Shown here: piece after piece, positions 51,206-60,080 of the stretch
How positions within the stretch are numbered: position 1 is the first letter of the stretch
Layout of the letters: every line of letters begins with the position of its first letter
Assembly: GCA_022827835.1 (NCBI GenBank)
Contig: JAJEIO010000029.1
Location: 248,001 to 312,000, forward strand
DNA: 64,000 nt
Source: Candidatus Latescibacterota bacterium
GTDB taxonomy: Bacteria; Latescibacterota; UBA2968; UBA8231
Direction: 5' to 3'
Notes under the pieces: generated by a model
Told to the model about the DNA's origin: nothing
The model's input: the letters and a program-made list of their open reading frames with translations, nothing else
Database searches by the model: none
Made by a program: the position numbers and the translations under genes

Positions 51206-51961
51206 ATGACCGAAGTAGAGCGATATCTGTTTGATCTCCAGGGTTATATGATCGCCGAAGACGTGTTAGATGCACAAGCCGTCGCCGAGTTGAACCGGCT
51301 GATTGACGCTCAAGAGATGGACGCGGATGTCGAGCAGGCGCAAGGGCGGCTGCACACCGGCGGGTTTTTGACGTGGGGCCAGCCCTTTGTCGATTTGCTC
51401 GATCACGAGCGCATTATGCCACTGCTCAAGGTGATCTTAGGCGACGGCTTCCGGCTTGATCACTACTATGCGATCTACTTGGAGGCCGGTGCCGAGCGGC
51501 TCGGGTTGCACGGAGGCAACACGCCCTACGACCCGCCGGAGTACTATCACTTTCGCAATGGACAGATGTATAATGGGTTGACGGTGGTGTCTTGGAACTT
51601 GGCTGATACCGGACCGGCGCACGGCGGTTTTTGCTGCATTCCGGGCAGCCACAAGGTCAACTATCCCTGTCCACAGGAAATCCGCGAGGCCCATGCCGAG
51701 TCAGGGTGCGTGGTGGTGCCGGAGGCGAAGGCTGGGTCGGTGGTGATTTTTACCGAGGCACTCACGCACGGCACCGCGCCGTGGCAGGCTGCACACCAGC
51801 GGCGCTCGCTGCTGTTCAAATACAGCCCAGGACAGCAGTCGTGGTCCAAAGGCCACATCAAGCCGCCGGACGGTGTTGCCTTGACCGAGCGGCAGGCGCT
51901 GCTTTTTGAGCCGCCGTACTTCCATGCTCGGGCCTCGCTTTTTGCAGAGGCGCAAGCATAA
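51206..51961 (+). CDS. Phytanoyl-CoA dioxygenase-like protein with HxG variant
   Basis: A 251-residue PhyH-family protein. The distal His and 2-oxoglutarate-binding Arg are clear (H188 in EALTHGTAP; R199/R200 in AHQRRSLL), as are SWNLADTGPAHGGFCCIPGSHK blocks. The proximal motif reads L-H102-G-G-N-T, so the usual HxD acid is a Gly. Loss of that carboxylate is the mark of non-haem iron halogenases (SyrB2, WelO5), although a nearby acid (D109 or E112) might take its place. The second PhyH gene begins 19 bp after its stop. Confidence 0.8.
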   Translation: MTEVERYLFDLQGYMIAEDVLDAQAVAELNRLIDAQEMDADVEQAQGRLHTGGFLTWGQPFVDLLDHERIMPLLKVILGDGFRLDHYYAIYLEAGAERLGLHGGNTPYDPPEYYHFRNGQMYNGLTVVSWNLADTGPAHGGFCCIPGSHKVNYPCPQEIREAHAESGCVVVPEAKAGSVVIFTEALTHGTAPWQAAHQRRSLLFKYSPGQQSWSKGHIKPPDGVALTERQALLFEPPYFHARASLFAEAQA

Positions 51962-51980
51962 AGCGACTGGAGACTTGAGT

Positions 51981-52730
51981 ATGGAAGCGCTGTTTCGCCC
52001 CTTTGCGTTTGGTGCTGATGAACGGGCCGAACTCGACCGCGATGGGCACTTCGCGCTGCCGGGTATCCTGACCGACGCGGCTTGCGCCCAGTTGATCGCA
52101 GCGTTGGCGCGCATCCAATCGCTGCCACGCGATGACGAGGAATATATCCCCTCGCGCTTTGCCGCTGAATTCGACGCCTATTTGGAGAGCTTGATTGGGC
52201 ATCCGCAACTGCTGGACTTGGTGCGCCGCGTGCTGGGGCCGGAGATCCGCTACGATCACTGCGTGGCGTTGAATCGCGAAGGGGGCAATCCGGGGAGCAA
52301 TTGGCACAGCCACGAGTACGCTGACGACGATCCGGCGCTAGGTTTTGTGCGGGTGTTTTTTTACGTCAATGGCTTTGCAGCCGACGATGGCGGGTTGAAG
52401 GTAGTGCCGGGGAGCCATTTGTATCGGGATCCGGGTATTAACGCGGAGTCGGATGCTGCGTTGGCGCAAGGGTGGATGGCGGGGAAGGAGCATCCGGTTA
52501 GCGGCCAATCGCTCGCGATTGAGGAGTTGTCGGTGCCGCAGGGGACGGTGGTGTTGATGTGGACGCATGCGGCGCATGGGGTCACTCCGCGCAAGGAAGA
52601 CAGTGACACGCGGTGGTGCGTAGTGTATGCGTATCGCAATCCGGGGCGGGAGTCGCGTGCGCGGTGGCTTAGTCCGAGCTTTGAAAAGAAGCAGATCAAA
52701 GGCGCAGAAGGATTGATGAGTTTGTACTAG
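51981..52730 (+). CDS. Phytanoyl-CoA dioxygenase family protein
   Basis: The start is ATG 51981; the frame is open back to 51906 but that part overlaps the previous gene. The 249-residue protein has PhyH blocks: DRDGHFALPGIL, VRRVLGPEIRYDH, then NWHSHEYADDDP (H109, H111, E112) and the distal MWTHAAHGV with a following Arg in DSDTRWCVV. The proximal metal motif is H-x-H-E rather than a plain HxD, so which residues bind iron is not certain. It forms a pair with the preceding PhyH gene and lies 11 bp before the dehydratase gene. Confidence 0.8.
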   Translation: MEALFRPFAFGADERAELDRDGHFALPGILTDAACAQLIAALARIQSLPRDDEEYIPSRFAAEFDAYLESLIGHPQLLDLVRRVLGPEIRYDHCVALNREGGNPGSNWHSHEYADDDPALGFVRVFFYVNGFAADDGGLKVVPGSHLYRDPGINAESDAALAQGWMAGKEHPVSGQSLAIEELSVPQGTVVLMWTHAAHGVTPRKEDSDTRWCVVYAYRNPGRESRARWLSPSFEKKQIKGAEGLMSLY

Positions 52731-52741
52731 AGAGGAAAAAG

Positions 52742-53857
52742 ATGAAAATCACAGAAATTCGGACGTTTTTGGTAGGGCGGTTTTTGCTGGTACGGGTCTA
52801 TACGGACGAGGGAATCGTCGGCAATGGAGAGGCCGGATTGTGGGCGCATCACGGGGTGGTGAAAGAGGCGCTGGGGGAGTTGAGTGATTACTACGTGGGC
52901 AAGGATCCGCTCCGCATAGAGCATCACTATCAGGTGGTGTCGCGGTCGGCGCACTTCATGGGGGCGGCGATGAGTGCGGCGATGAGTGCGATCGACATGG
53001 CGCTGTGGGATATTATGGGGAAGGTGTTGGGGGTGCCGGTGTATCAGTTGCTGGGCGGCAAGTGCCGCGACAAGGTGAAGTTGTTTGAGAATATCGGCGG
53101 GGATACGGCTGCGGAAGTGCGGGAGAGCGCGCAGGCGCGAGTGGAGCAGGGGTTTACGTCGCTGCGGATGACGCCGTTTGTCCGCGGATTTGAGCAGCGC
53201 ACTGGCACGGCCAACATTTCGACGGCCGTGGAATTGGTGGCCGCGGCGCGGGAGGCGATTGGGGACGAGGTGGATTTGGGGTTGGAAATCCATCGGAATT
53301 TGCGGCCGGAGGAGGCGATTGCCTTGGCGACCGAGTTGGAGCCGTTCAAGATACTGTACTACGAAGACCCCTTGGCTCCGCAGAGTTTGGAGGCGTTGGA
53401 ATACATCGCCCGGCACATCAACATCCCCATCGCCACGGGCGAGCGGTGCTACAACATTTTTCAGTTCAAGGACCTGATTGACCGCAAGGTGGTCAGCCTG
53501 ATTCGGCCGGACGTGTCGTTGGCGGGCGGATTCACGCAGGTGAAGAAAATTGCCGCGCTGGCGGAGGCAGCTTTCGTGGGCATTTTTCCTCATCTGATGG
53601 GCAGTCCGGTCAACAACGCGGCTTTTGCACAGTTAGCCGCGGCCATTCCCAACTACACGCACACCGAGCATAACGCCCTCAACGGGCCGATGGCCGAGAT
53701 CGTCGATGAGCAGCTACAAGTCGAGGGCGGCTATCGGCTGCTGACAGATCGGCCGGGGATTGGGGTTGAAATAGTCGAGGATGCGCTGGCGAAATACCCG
53801 TACGAGCGCTGGGCGATTAAGGGCAGTTTTCATGCCGACGGGTCAGTGGCGCATTAA
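52742..53857 (+). CDS. Enolase-superfamily dehydratase, galactonate dehydratase-like
   Basis: A 371-residue enzyme that starts at ATG 52742 with AGAGAGGAAA. Metal ligands lie at E182 (LGLEIH), E208 (YYEDPL) and E234 (ATGERCY); the first is normally Asp. H184 after E182 and H284 (FPHLMG), with D257 (RPDVSLAGG), match the acid and base residues of DgoD-type galactonate dehydratases. The KxK position is L-R142-M-T, also as in that subgroup where the Lys pair is lost. It should dehydrate an aldonate to a 2-keto-3-deoxy acid, and the adjacent aldolase gene fits the next step. Confidence 0.85.
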   Translation: MKITEIRTFLVGRFLLVRVYTDEGIVGNGEAGLWAHHGVVKEALGELSDYYVGKDPLRIEHHYQVVSRSAHFMGAAMSAAMSAIDMALWDIMGKVLGVPVYQLLGGKCRDKVKLFENIGGDTAAEVRESAQARVEQGFTSLRMTPFVRGFEQRTGTANISTAVELVAAAREAIGDEVDLGLEIHRNLRPEEAIALATELEPFKILYYEDPLAPQSLEALEYIARHINIPIATGERCYNIFQFKDLIDRKVVSLIRPDVSLAGGFTQVKKIAALAEAAFVGIFPHLMGSPVNNAAFAQLAAAIPNYTHTEHNALNGPMAEIVDEQLQVEGGYRLLTDRPGIGVEIVEDALAKYPYERWAIKGSFHADGSVAH

Positions 53858-53880
53858 TCACTACGACGCGGGAGAATGTG

Positions 53881-54792
53881 ATGATCGATCATGCCTTGCG
53901 CGACCAGCTAAAAAATGTCCACGCCTATGCGCTGACTATTTATCAGCGCGATGACCTGTACGCACTCGACTTGGATGGGTTTGTGCGCAATATAGTGTGG
54001 GCTGCTGACAGGGGGGTGCGGGTTTTTGTGGTGGCTGGCGGGACTGGTGAAAACGACGCGTTGGCTCCGCCTGAGCGCTTAGCGCTGGCCGAGTGTGCGC
54101 TGGCGACGGTGGGGGAGCGGGCGCTGGTGGTGCCGACTTTGCCCGGCAACTTGGGTGAGGCCGCGGATCTGGCCCCGCGCTACGAGGCGTTGGGATTGCG
54201 CGTGGCGCTGGCCATGGCACCCTACACGCGCCACCAATTGCCCGAAGATCCCGAAGGCGTGTATGAATACTACGAGGCGCTGGGGACGCGGTCGGGGCTA
54301 GCGCTGATGCCCTACAATACGCAGGGCTGGTCGGCCGAACTTTTTGAGCGGCTGGCCGAGGTGCCGCAGATCGCCGCGATTAAAGATCCCTGCGTTGAGC
54401 CGCACAACCTCTTCCGCGCCATCAAGCGGCTCGGCGACCGCTTCGTCTGGATCGGCAACAAGCGCCACGATCCGGGCGTGTTGCACTTCCGCTTTCAGGC
54501 TGGGATCGAGGGATTTACCGCTGGTTTTGTCAACTTCGCCCCGCAGCTAGAACTGGCGCTTTTCGCTGCCGCGCAACAACAGGATTGGCCGCAGATGATT
54601 GAGTTGCAGGAGCAGTTGGCCCCCTTGGAGCGGTTGCGCTCGCGCTTTGACGACGCCGGTATGATCAAGGCGACGATGGAATTGATGGGGTTGGCTGGGG
54701 GTGCGGTGCGCCCACCTCGGATTAACGTGCCGTCGGCGGGGCGCGAGGCGATCAAACGGGAGTTGCAGTGCTTGGGGATTTTGGACGCGTAG
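53881..54792 (+). CDS. DapA-family aldolase (dihydrodipicolinate synthase/KDG aldolase-like)
   Basis: The start is ATG 53881 (GTG 53878 is directly before it); GGGAG lies 6-8 bases upstream. The 303-residue TIM barrel has the Schiff-base Lys K168 (IAAIKDP), the conserved Tyr in LMPYNTQ (Y145) and the GGTGEND loop near residue 53 (GGTGE of the DapA family). Related enzymes cleave 2-keto-3-deoxy-sugar acids or dehydrate them (KdgD). It follows the galactonate dehydratase-like gene by 23 bp and probably uses its product. Confidence 0.85.
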   Translation: MIDHALRDQLKNVHAYALTIYQRDDLYALDLDGFVRNIVWAADRGVRVFVVAGGTGENDALAPPERLALAECALATVGERALVVPTLPGNLGEAADLAPRYEALGLRVALAMAPYTRHQLPEDPEGVYEYYEALGTRSGLALMPYNTQGWSAELFERLAEVPQIAAIKDPCVEPHNLFRAIKRLGDRFVWIGNKRHDPGVLHFRFQAGIEGFTAGFVNFAPQLELALFAAAQQQDWPQMIELQEQLAPLERLRSRFDDAGMIKATMELMGLAGGAVRPPRINVPSAGREAIKRELQCLGILDA

Positions 54793-55292
54793 GTAATGCA
54801 GTGCAGCGGCCATTCGCTAGGTTCTGGTAAGCCACTGACAGCCTGAAGCAGTCAGCTTTCACGGGGCACGCACGCTCTTACTTCAGGCCACGTTACGCCC
54901 CGTAGGCCCGCTTCGGGCCTTGGTGCTCAACCGGAGTTGAGACGTATGCAGGACAACCCGCAACCGGCTCTTGCGGAGCAGCTAGCTTTTGCAGCTTTGC
55001 TGATGCTCTCGTGGTTGACCACGCAACAGGTTTTACCCAGCGCACGGTTTGGCACTGGAACCCCCTACCTATTCTCTTGTCAAAGAGCATGTCCTACAAA
55101 GGAGAAGGTGCCGACCCTGTTAGACCGCGTAAAATTAATTCTTCCTATAGCAATCATCCAGTTATAGGAAAAATTTATGGTAGATTGGCACTTGCCCAAG
55201 GACCACCAACGCCTCGTGCGTTGCCAGCCCGTCGCAATCGCCACACCTATCCCCCTGCACGGCTCAAGCCGTCAGTCCCACGGTGATTTCTT
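54793..55292. other. Structured non-coding stretch, possible remnant of a transposon or structured RNA
   Basis: This 500-bp stretch has no convincing gene. It holds several hairpins: 54905-54919 (ggcccg-ctt-cgggcc), 54926-54941 (ctcaac-cgga-gttgag), 55142-55170 (8-bp stem, ttcctata / tataggaa), 55207-55223 (caacgc-ctcgt-gcgttg) and 55259-55272 (acggc-tcaa-gccgt). At 54841-54903 two stems interleave: gcctgaag (54841-54848) with cttcaggc (54881-54888), and acggggc (54861-54867) with gccccgt (54897-54903), as in a pseudoknot. Hairpin ends with short loops resemble IS200/IS605-type element ends or their RNAs, but no tnpA or tnpB is present. Confidence 0.4.
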
Positions 55293-57194
55293 ATGGACGA
55301 TCCCGCCGTGCGAAAGCAAATGTTGCCCTTGCTCCCCATTACCTTGTTGGGAGTGGCCGTCGATCTGTGGTTGCGTCCGACGCTCGATTTGCGCCTGACG
55401 CAGTGGGCGTGGTGGGGGCTATCGGTGGCGTTTTCGCTGGTGATGTGGCAGGGTCTTTTTGTGCTCAGCAGCCGGTTGCGCCCGCGCTGGCAAGCTGTGT
55501 TTGTCATTGTCGTCGGCTTGGTAGTCTCCGTGCTGGCCCTGATATGGCTTGGCTTCCACGAGATATTCTACTGCTGGCCGACGGCCTACGCGCTCGTGCA
55601 TTCGGCGGGCCATCCACGCGAGGCTTGGGGGTATATACTCAATGAGGCCGATTGGGGGGACGCGGTCGTCTGGGTGGCCATTGTGGCCGTTATCGTGGGC
55701 TGGTGGTGCTACAAGCTGCGCCCGAGTCGTCGGTTAGACTTCGGCGAGCTCAGTCGAGTCGCGCACGGTAGAGTTTTCCGGCCTCAGTATTGGGGCCGCA
55801 TTTTGGCCGCGCTGTGCTTGGCCGGGTTGGTGGCTTTTGGCGCGGTGCATCGCCACGCGAGCATCATGGTGCCGGATGCAGCGGCCGCGAAACTGGCTGT
55901 TGACCTTGCCGTCCACTCGTTCATTGGCGGTGTACACGGGCGCTTGTTGCAGGCGAGCCGTCCGGCTGCTGCTGCTATCTACAGCGGCGCACCTGTGGAT
56001 GCCAGTGCGCCCAATCTCATCGTGGTGCTCGGGGAAAGCGTCGCGCTTAGCCGCATGGAGCTCTACGGATACGAGCGGGAAACTACGCCTCGGCTGGCGG
56101 CATTGCGCAAGGCGCGGCCAGCGGATTGGGTGCAAATGGAAAGGGCCGTGTCCAATGCCACGGCGACCAAGGTGGCGCTGCCGGCCATGCTAACCGGGCT
56201 TTTCCCGTCGCGCACGCCCGTGGAGCAGCATACCTTCCCGCTGCTATGGCACTACGCCCACGCCGCCGGCTATCAAACGGCGCTGATCTCGGCGCAGAGC
56301 TACGCGTGGAATAATCTCGAAGGTTTTTTCGTCGATGACGCGCTGGATCACGTGTTTACGCTCGAGCGCTCGAATGCTGAGATCGTCAACTCCGAAGGCA
56401 TGGACGACCGCCGGATGATGGCGGAGACTCTCGCAACCATCGACCGCTTTGCCGCACGCGGCCCGTTTGTGGTAGCTCTGCAATTCAATTGCACGCATTA
56501 TCCGGGGTACTCGCCGCCGGATTGGCAGCCGTGGCCGGATGCGAGCTACGACAATGCGGTGGCCTATATGGACCACTTGCTCGGACGGCTGTTTGACCAC
56601 CTCGCCGCAGAGGGCCTAGCGGCGAATACGATGGTGCTCTTTGTGGCCGACCACGGCGAAGACCTCGACGGCGTCCACAAACTCCATCGCACGGATTCGT
56701 ATTACCAGACTGCGATTGCCGTCCCGTTTTTTGCCGTCGTACCCGAGCTGCATCGGCAGAGGCTAGGCGCGAGTTGGGGGCAGTGGCAAGAGAACGCGCA
56801 GATGCGAGTCGCACTGACTGACTTGGTGCCGACCGCGCTGGACCTTCTCGGGCTGTCCGCGGATTCATTAGTGGGCGCGTGGCAGGAGCGACTGGACGGT
56901 CGCTCGCTCCTGCGTCCGCTCGCTCCCGACCGTCTGATCGTGGTGGTCAACACGGACGAGCACGTGCAGTGGTCGCGCAAAGGCTATGCGGTCGTGGCCG
57001 ACGATTGGAAGTACATCAACTACAGTTGGCGCGGCTCCATGCTGTTCGATTTGGCGACCGACGCGCTGGAGCAGCGCGATTTGCTGGCGGGGGGCGAGTC
57101 TGCGCTGAGCCGAAGCGGGCAGCGGCATTTGCGCCGCGTGCGTGCTTTGGTTGCCGAGACACCGACGCTGGCCGACATCCACGTGGAGTATTGA
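55293..57194 (+). CDS. Alkaline-phosphatase-superfamily membrane enzyme (sulfatase/EptA-like)
   Basis: A 633-residue protein. Four or five N-terminal membrane segments lie in residues 10-190; the extracytoplasmic catalytic domain starts at about 240 (LIVVLGESVALSRMELYGYE). The nucleophile region is SNATATKVALPAML (Thr or Ser, as in phosphoethanolamine or LTA transferases, not the Cys of sulfatases), and the metal site VADHGEDL is intact. It may transfer phosphoethanolamine or phosphoglycerol to a surface glycan. Residues about 149-157 (DFGELSRVA), in the loop after a membrane segment, are encoded by a copy of the dispersed repeat. Confidence 0.8.
   Translation: MDDPAVRKQMLPLLPITLLGVAVDLWLRPTLDLRLTQWAWWGLSVAFSLVMWQGLFVLSSRLRPRWQAVFVIVVGLVVSVLALIWLGFHEIFYCWPTAYALVHSAGHPREAWGYILNEADWGDAVVWVAIVAVIVGWWCYKLRPSRRLDFGELSRVAHGRVFRPQYWGRILAALCLAGLVAFGAVHRHASIMVPDAAAAKLAVDLAVHSFIGGVHGRLLQASRPAAAAIYSGAPVDASAPNLIVVLGESVALSRMELYGYERETTPRLAALRKARPADWVQMERAVSNATATKVALPAMLTGLFPSRTPVEQHTFPLLWHYAHAAGYQTALISAQSYAWNNLEGFFVDDALDHVFTLERSNAEIVNSEGMDDRRMMAETLATIDRFAARGPFVVALQFNCTHYPGYSPPDWQPWPDASYDNAVAYMDHLLGRLFDHLAAEGLAANTMVLFVADHGEDLDGVHKLHRTDSYYQTAIAVPFFAVVPELHRQRLGASWGQWQENAQMRVALTDLVPTALDLLGLSADSLVGAWQERLDGRSLLRPLAPDRLIVVVNTDEHVQWSRKGYAVVADDWKYINYSWRGSMLFDLATDALEQRDLLAGGESALSRSGQRHLRRVRALVAETPTLADIHVEY
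55737..55761. repeat. Short dispersed repeat inside the membrane enzyme gene
   Basis: Identical over 25 bp to 26459-26483 and to the core of 15888-15916. It is on the + strand relative to this gene and is read in frame in a cytoplasmic or linker loop. Confidence 0.8.
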
Positions 57195-57197
57195 AGT

Positions 57198-59342
57198 TTG
57201 CGGCGCTTCATTCCCAATGCATTTGCCGACCACCTCGAATCCCGCCCTGGGACGCTGAGATTAGCGGGGCGCACGGGCATTACGTGGCGCGGCTTTTGGA
57301 CCGGGGTCTTTCTGAGCTTCTTTTTGGCCATTGGTGCGCCGTATGCCAATACAGCTATGCACGCGACCTTCATGGCGTGGGATTTTAATACTCCGGGTGC
57401 AATTTTTCTGTTTTTGGTTCTCATCGGTCTGCTGAACGTCCTTTTCAAGGTGGCGGCGCGGAATGGGGTCTGGGCGCTGGGGATAGCTGTGGTGGCGCTG
57501 GTCGCCTATCTGGCGTACTACCTGCCGCAGGAGCAGTTTGACGTGCTCGATCCGGGCTGGTGGTTGGCTTCTTTTTTGGTGGTCTCGGCTCTGCTCAACC
57601 TCGGCGTGGTCCTGCGCGGCGGCTCGCTGGCGCTCAACCGCGCCGATCTGGTGCTGGTGTACGTCATGCTGTTGATGGTCTCGGCCCTGTGTACTATGGG
57701 CATGAGCCAGCAGCTACTACCGATCATCGCTGCGTTTTTCTACTACGCGACGCCGCAGAACCAATGGGAGGAAAAGCTGCGGGCGCTCTTTCCCGAGTAC
57801 GCCATTTTGGTCGATGATGGCGAGGACAACCGCGCCTTTTTCGAGGGGGGCGATATTCCCTATGGGGCTTGGGTCGAGCCACTTGTGTGGTGGGCGGTGT
57901 TTCTCAGTGCGCTCTACGTGGTGATGGTCTCGCTGGCGGTGATTTTGCGGCGGCAGTGGATGGATCGCGAGCGGCTGGCCTACCCGATTACTCAAGTCGG
58001 GCGGGCGATGGTGCAGGGGGAGGGCAAGGGGTTGCTCAACCGCTTTTTTACCAGCCGGGCGATGTGGTACGGCTGCGCCATCCCCCTATTTTTCGGGTCG
58101 CTCAAGGCGCTGCACCACTACGAGCCGGCGCTACCCGCCTTTAATTTGAGTTGGAACGCACCCTACGTGGGTAGTCAGGTGCTGCAATTGCGGGTCATCT
58201 TCGCGCTCATTGGCTTTTCCTATTTGATCAACACCAGCATCTCCGCTGGGCTGTGGGTGTTCCAACTGATCGCTAAGGCCGAGTCCGAGGCCCTAATCCT
58301 GATGGGGGTCATCTCGAAGCAGAAGTTCGTCTATGGGATTGCTGGACAGCCCTATCTGGCGTATCAAGGCGGCGGTGCGCTGATTGCGATGGTGCTGGTC
58401 GGGCTGTGGGTGGGACGGGAGCACATTGGTGGGGTGTTCCGCAAGGCATTTGGGGGCGGGCGCGACGTGGATGACGGTGACGAGATTACCACCTATCGCA
58501 GTGCGGTCTGCGGCTTGCTAATTGGCTTTGGGGTTATGGTGGGATGGTTGTGGCTGATGGGGGTGCATTTATGGGTGGCGGCGGTGTTTATAGGGTTGGC
58601 ACTGTTGATTTTTATTGGGATCAGTCGGGTGGTCGCCGAGGCTGGGTTGGCGGCGGTGCGCTCGCCGATGATTGCGCCGGATTTGATGATCCAAGGGCTG
58701 GGGGCCAATCTGGTCGGCACCAGCGGGGTATTCAATCTGTCGCTGGCCTACATCTGGTGCGCCGACATCCGCATCTTCGTCATGGCGCTGCTGGTCAATG
58801 GGCTGAAGCTGATCGAGGACTTGGACCGCCGGAGTCGTCGGCTGGTGCTGTGGGGGGTATATCTGGCGATCTTGATCGGCGCGGTCGGCTCGTGCTGGAT
58901 GGTGTTGCAAATGGCCTACCGCCACGGAGGGATCAACTTGGTGGGGTGGCTTTTCAAGGGTGGACCTTCGACTGTGTATAACTACGCAGTGCGCGGGCTG
59001 GAACCGGCCGGCGTCGCTTGGGATGGGTTGGGTTTTTTTGCTGGGGGTGGTGCTGTGATGCTCCTGCTGATGTGGGCGCGGCAGCATCTGCTTTGGTGGC
59101 CTTTGCACCCGCTGGGCTTTGCGGTGGCGGCCAATCACTTAATGGACAAGATATGGTTCAGCGTCTTCATTGCTTGGTCAATCAAGCTATTAGTATTGCG
59201 CTTTGGCGGACCAGCTATCTATGCGACGAGCGTGCGCTTCTTCTTAGGGCTGATTATGGGTGAGACGCTGTGCAATGGCCTGTGGGTTGTCATCGATTAC
59301 TTTACCGGCAAGACCGGCAATATAGTGTTTATCATTGGTTAG
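57198..59342 (+). CDS. DUF6785-family polytopic membrane protein (second copy)
   Basis: A 714-residue integral membrane protein that appears to start at TTG 57198, 3 bp after the preceding stop. It shares landmarks with the protein encoded at 6989-8983: the opening with TWRGFWTGV, the extracytoplasmic PQNQWEEKLRALFPEY, then RRQWMDRERLAYPITQV, and near the end QHLLWWPLHPLGFAVAAN. It has about 14-16 membrane segments and is about 50 residues longer than the first copy, mostly in the N-terminal half. The start lies so close to the upstream gene that the two are probably coupled. Confidence 0.7.
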   Translation: MRRFIPNAFADHLESRPGTLRLAGRTGITWRGFWTGVFLSFFLAIGAPYANTAMHATFMAWDFNTPGAIFLFLVLIGLLNVLFKVAARNGVWALGIAVVALVAYLAYYLPQEQFDVLDPGWWLASFLVVSALLNLGVVLRGGSLALNRADLVLVYVMLLMVSALCTMGMSQQLLPIIAAFFYYATPQNQWEEKLRALFPEYAILVDDGEDNRAFFEGGDIPYGAWVEPLVWWAVFLSALYVVMVSLAVILRRQWMDRERLAYPITQVGRAMVQGEGKGLLNRFFTSRAMWYGCAIPLFFGSLKALHHYEPALPAFNLSWNAPYVGSQVLQLRVIFALIGFSYLINTSISAGLWVFQLIAKAESEALILMGVISKQKFVYGIAGQPYLAYQGGGALIAMVLVGLWVGREHIGGVFRKAFGGGRDVDDGDEITTYRSAVCGLLIGFGVMVGWLWLMGVHLWVAAVFIGLALLIFIGISRVVAEAGLAAVRSPMIAPDLMIQGLGANLVGTSGVFNLSLAYIWCADIRIFVMALLVNGLKLIEDLDRRSRRLVLWGVYLAILIGAVGSCWMVLQMAYRHGGINLVGWLFKGGPSTVYNYAVRGLEPAGVAWDGLGFFAGGGAVMLLLMWARQHLLWWPLHPLGFAVAANHLMDKIWFSVFIAWSIKLLVLRFGGPAIYATSVRFFLGLIMGETLCNGLWVVIDYFTGKTGNIVFIIG

Positions 59343-59354
59343 AGGAGAGATACT

Positions 59355-60080
59355 GTGATTGACCAAGCGCTTATTTTGGCCGCCGGACACGGCTCGCGCC
59401 TACGCGACCACGTTCCGGTAACACACAAAGCTCTAGTGCAAATAGAAGGAGAGCCGCTGTTGGTGCGCACCTGCCGGATGCTGGAGCAAAGCGGCCTGCA
59501 GGAGATTGTCGTGGTCACGGGGCATTGCGGCGCGGATGTGTGTGCGGCGTTGAACGGGGCGAGTGGTTTGGGGATTGGGCTGCGGTTTGTCGAGAATGCG
59601 CAATGGAAGCTGTCCAATGGGATTTCGGTGTTGGCGGCGACCGGGATGCTCGCGGAGAAATTCCTGCTCCTGATGGCTGATCATCTCTTCGATCCGGAGA
59701 TGATTGCCGCGATGCGCGGCGTCAGCTTGGGTTCTGGAGAGGTGGTGTTAGCGGTGGATCGCAAACTGGATGCGATTTACGACATGGACGATGCGACGAA
59801 GGTGCGGCTAGAAGGTGAGCACATCGCGGCGATTGGCAAGGAGCTGACGGATTTCAATGCCGTTGATACTGGGCTGTTTGCTTGCAGCGATGCGTTGGTG
59901 GCGCGTCTCAGTGAGGTGGAAGCGCGTCGGGGCGATTGCAGTTTGACCGATGGGATGCGGATGCTAATAGGGCAAGGTCGGTTGCGCGCTTTGGATATTG
60001 GCGCGGCTTGGTGGCAGGATGTGGATACGCCTGGGGCGTTGACGCACGGGAGGCGGCTGCTGCGGGAGCACGGGGGCTAG
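59355..60080 (+). CDS. Sugar/choline-phosphate nucleotidyltransferase
   Basis: A 241-residue nucleotidyltransferase starting at GTG 59355 behind GAGGAGAG. The signature ALILAAGHGSRLRDHVPVTHKAL has the G-x-G-S-R nucleotide loop and the catalytic Lys; Asp of the metal site is in LLMADHLFDP. The short length and lack of a C-terminal beta-helix fit the phosphocholine cytidylyltransferase/LicC-like or small NDP-sugar type. It probably supplies an activated head group or sugar for surface decoration. It overlaps the converging small membrane gene by 4 bp. Confidence 0.8.
   Translation: MIDQALILAAGHGSRLRDHVPVTHKALVQIEGEPLLVRTCRMLEQSGLQEIVVVTGHCGADVCAALNGASGLGIGLRFVENAQWKLSNGISVLAATGMLAEKFLLLMADHLFDPEMIAAMRGVSLGSGEVVLAVDRKLDAIYDMDDATKVRLEGEHIAAIGKELTDFNAVDTGLFACSDALVARLSEVEARRGDCSLTDGMRMLIGQGRLRALDIGAAWWQDVDTPGALTHGRRLLREHGG

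Noticed and set aside
54893..55090. A 65-codon frame on the - strand in the structured gap, considered as a transposase end
   Set aside because: No TnpB zinc-finger or catalytic motif can be seen, and the frame covers the hairpins; kept only as part of the non-coding feature.
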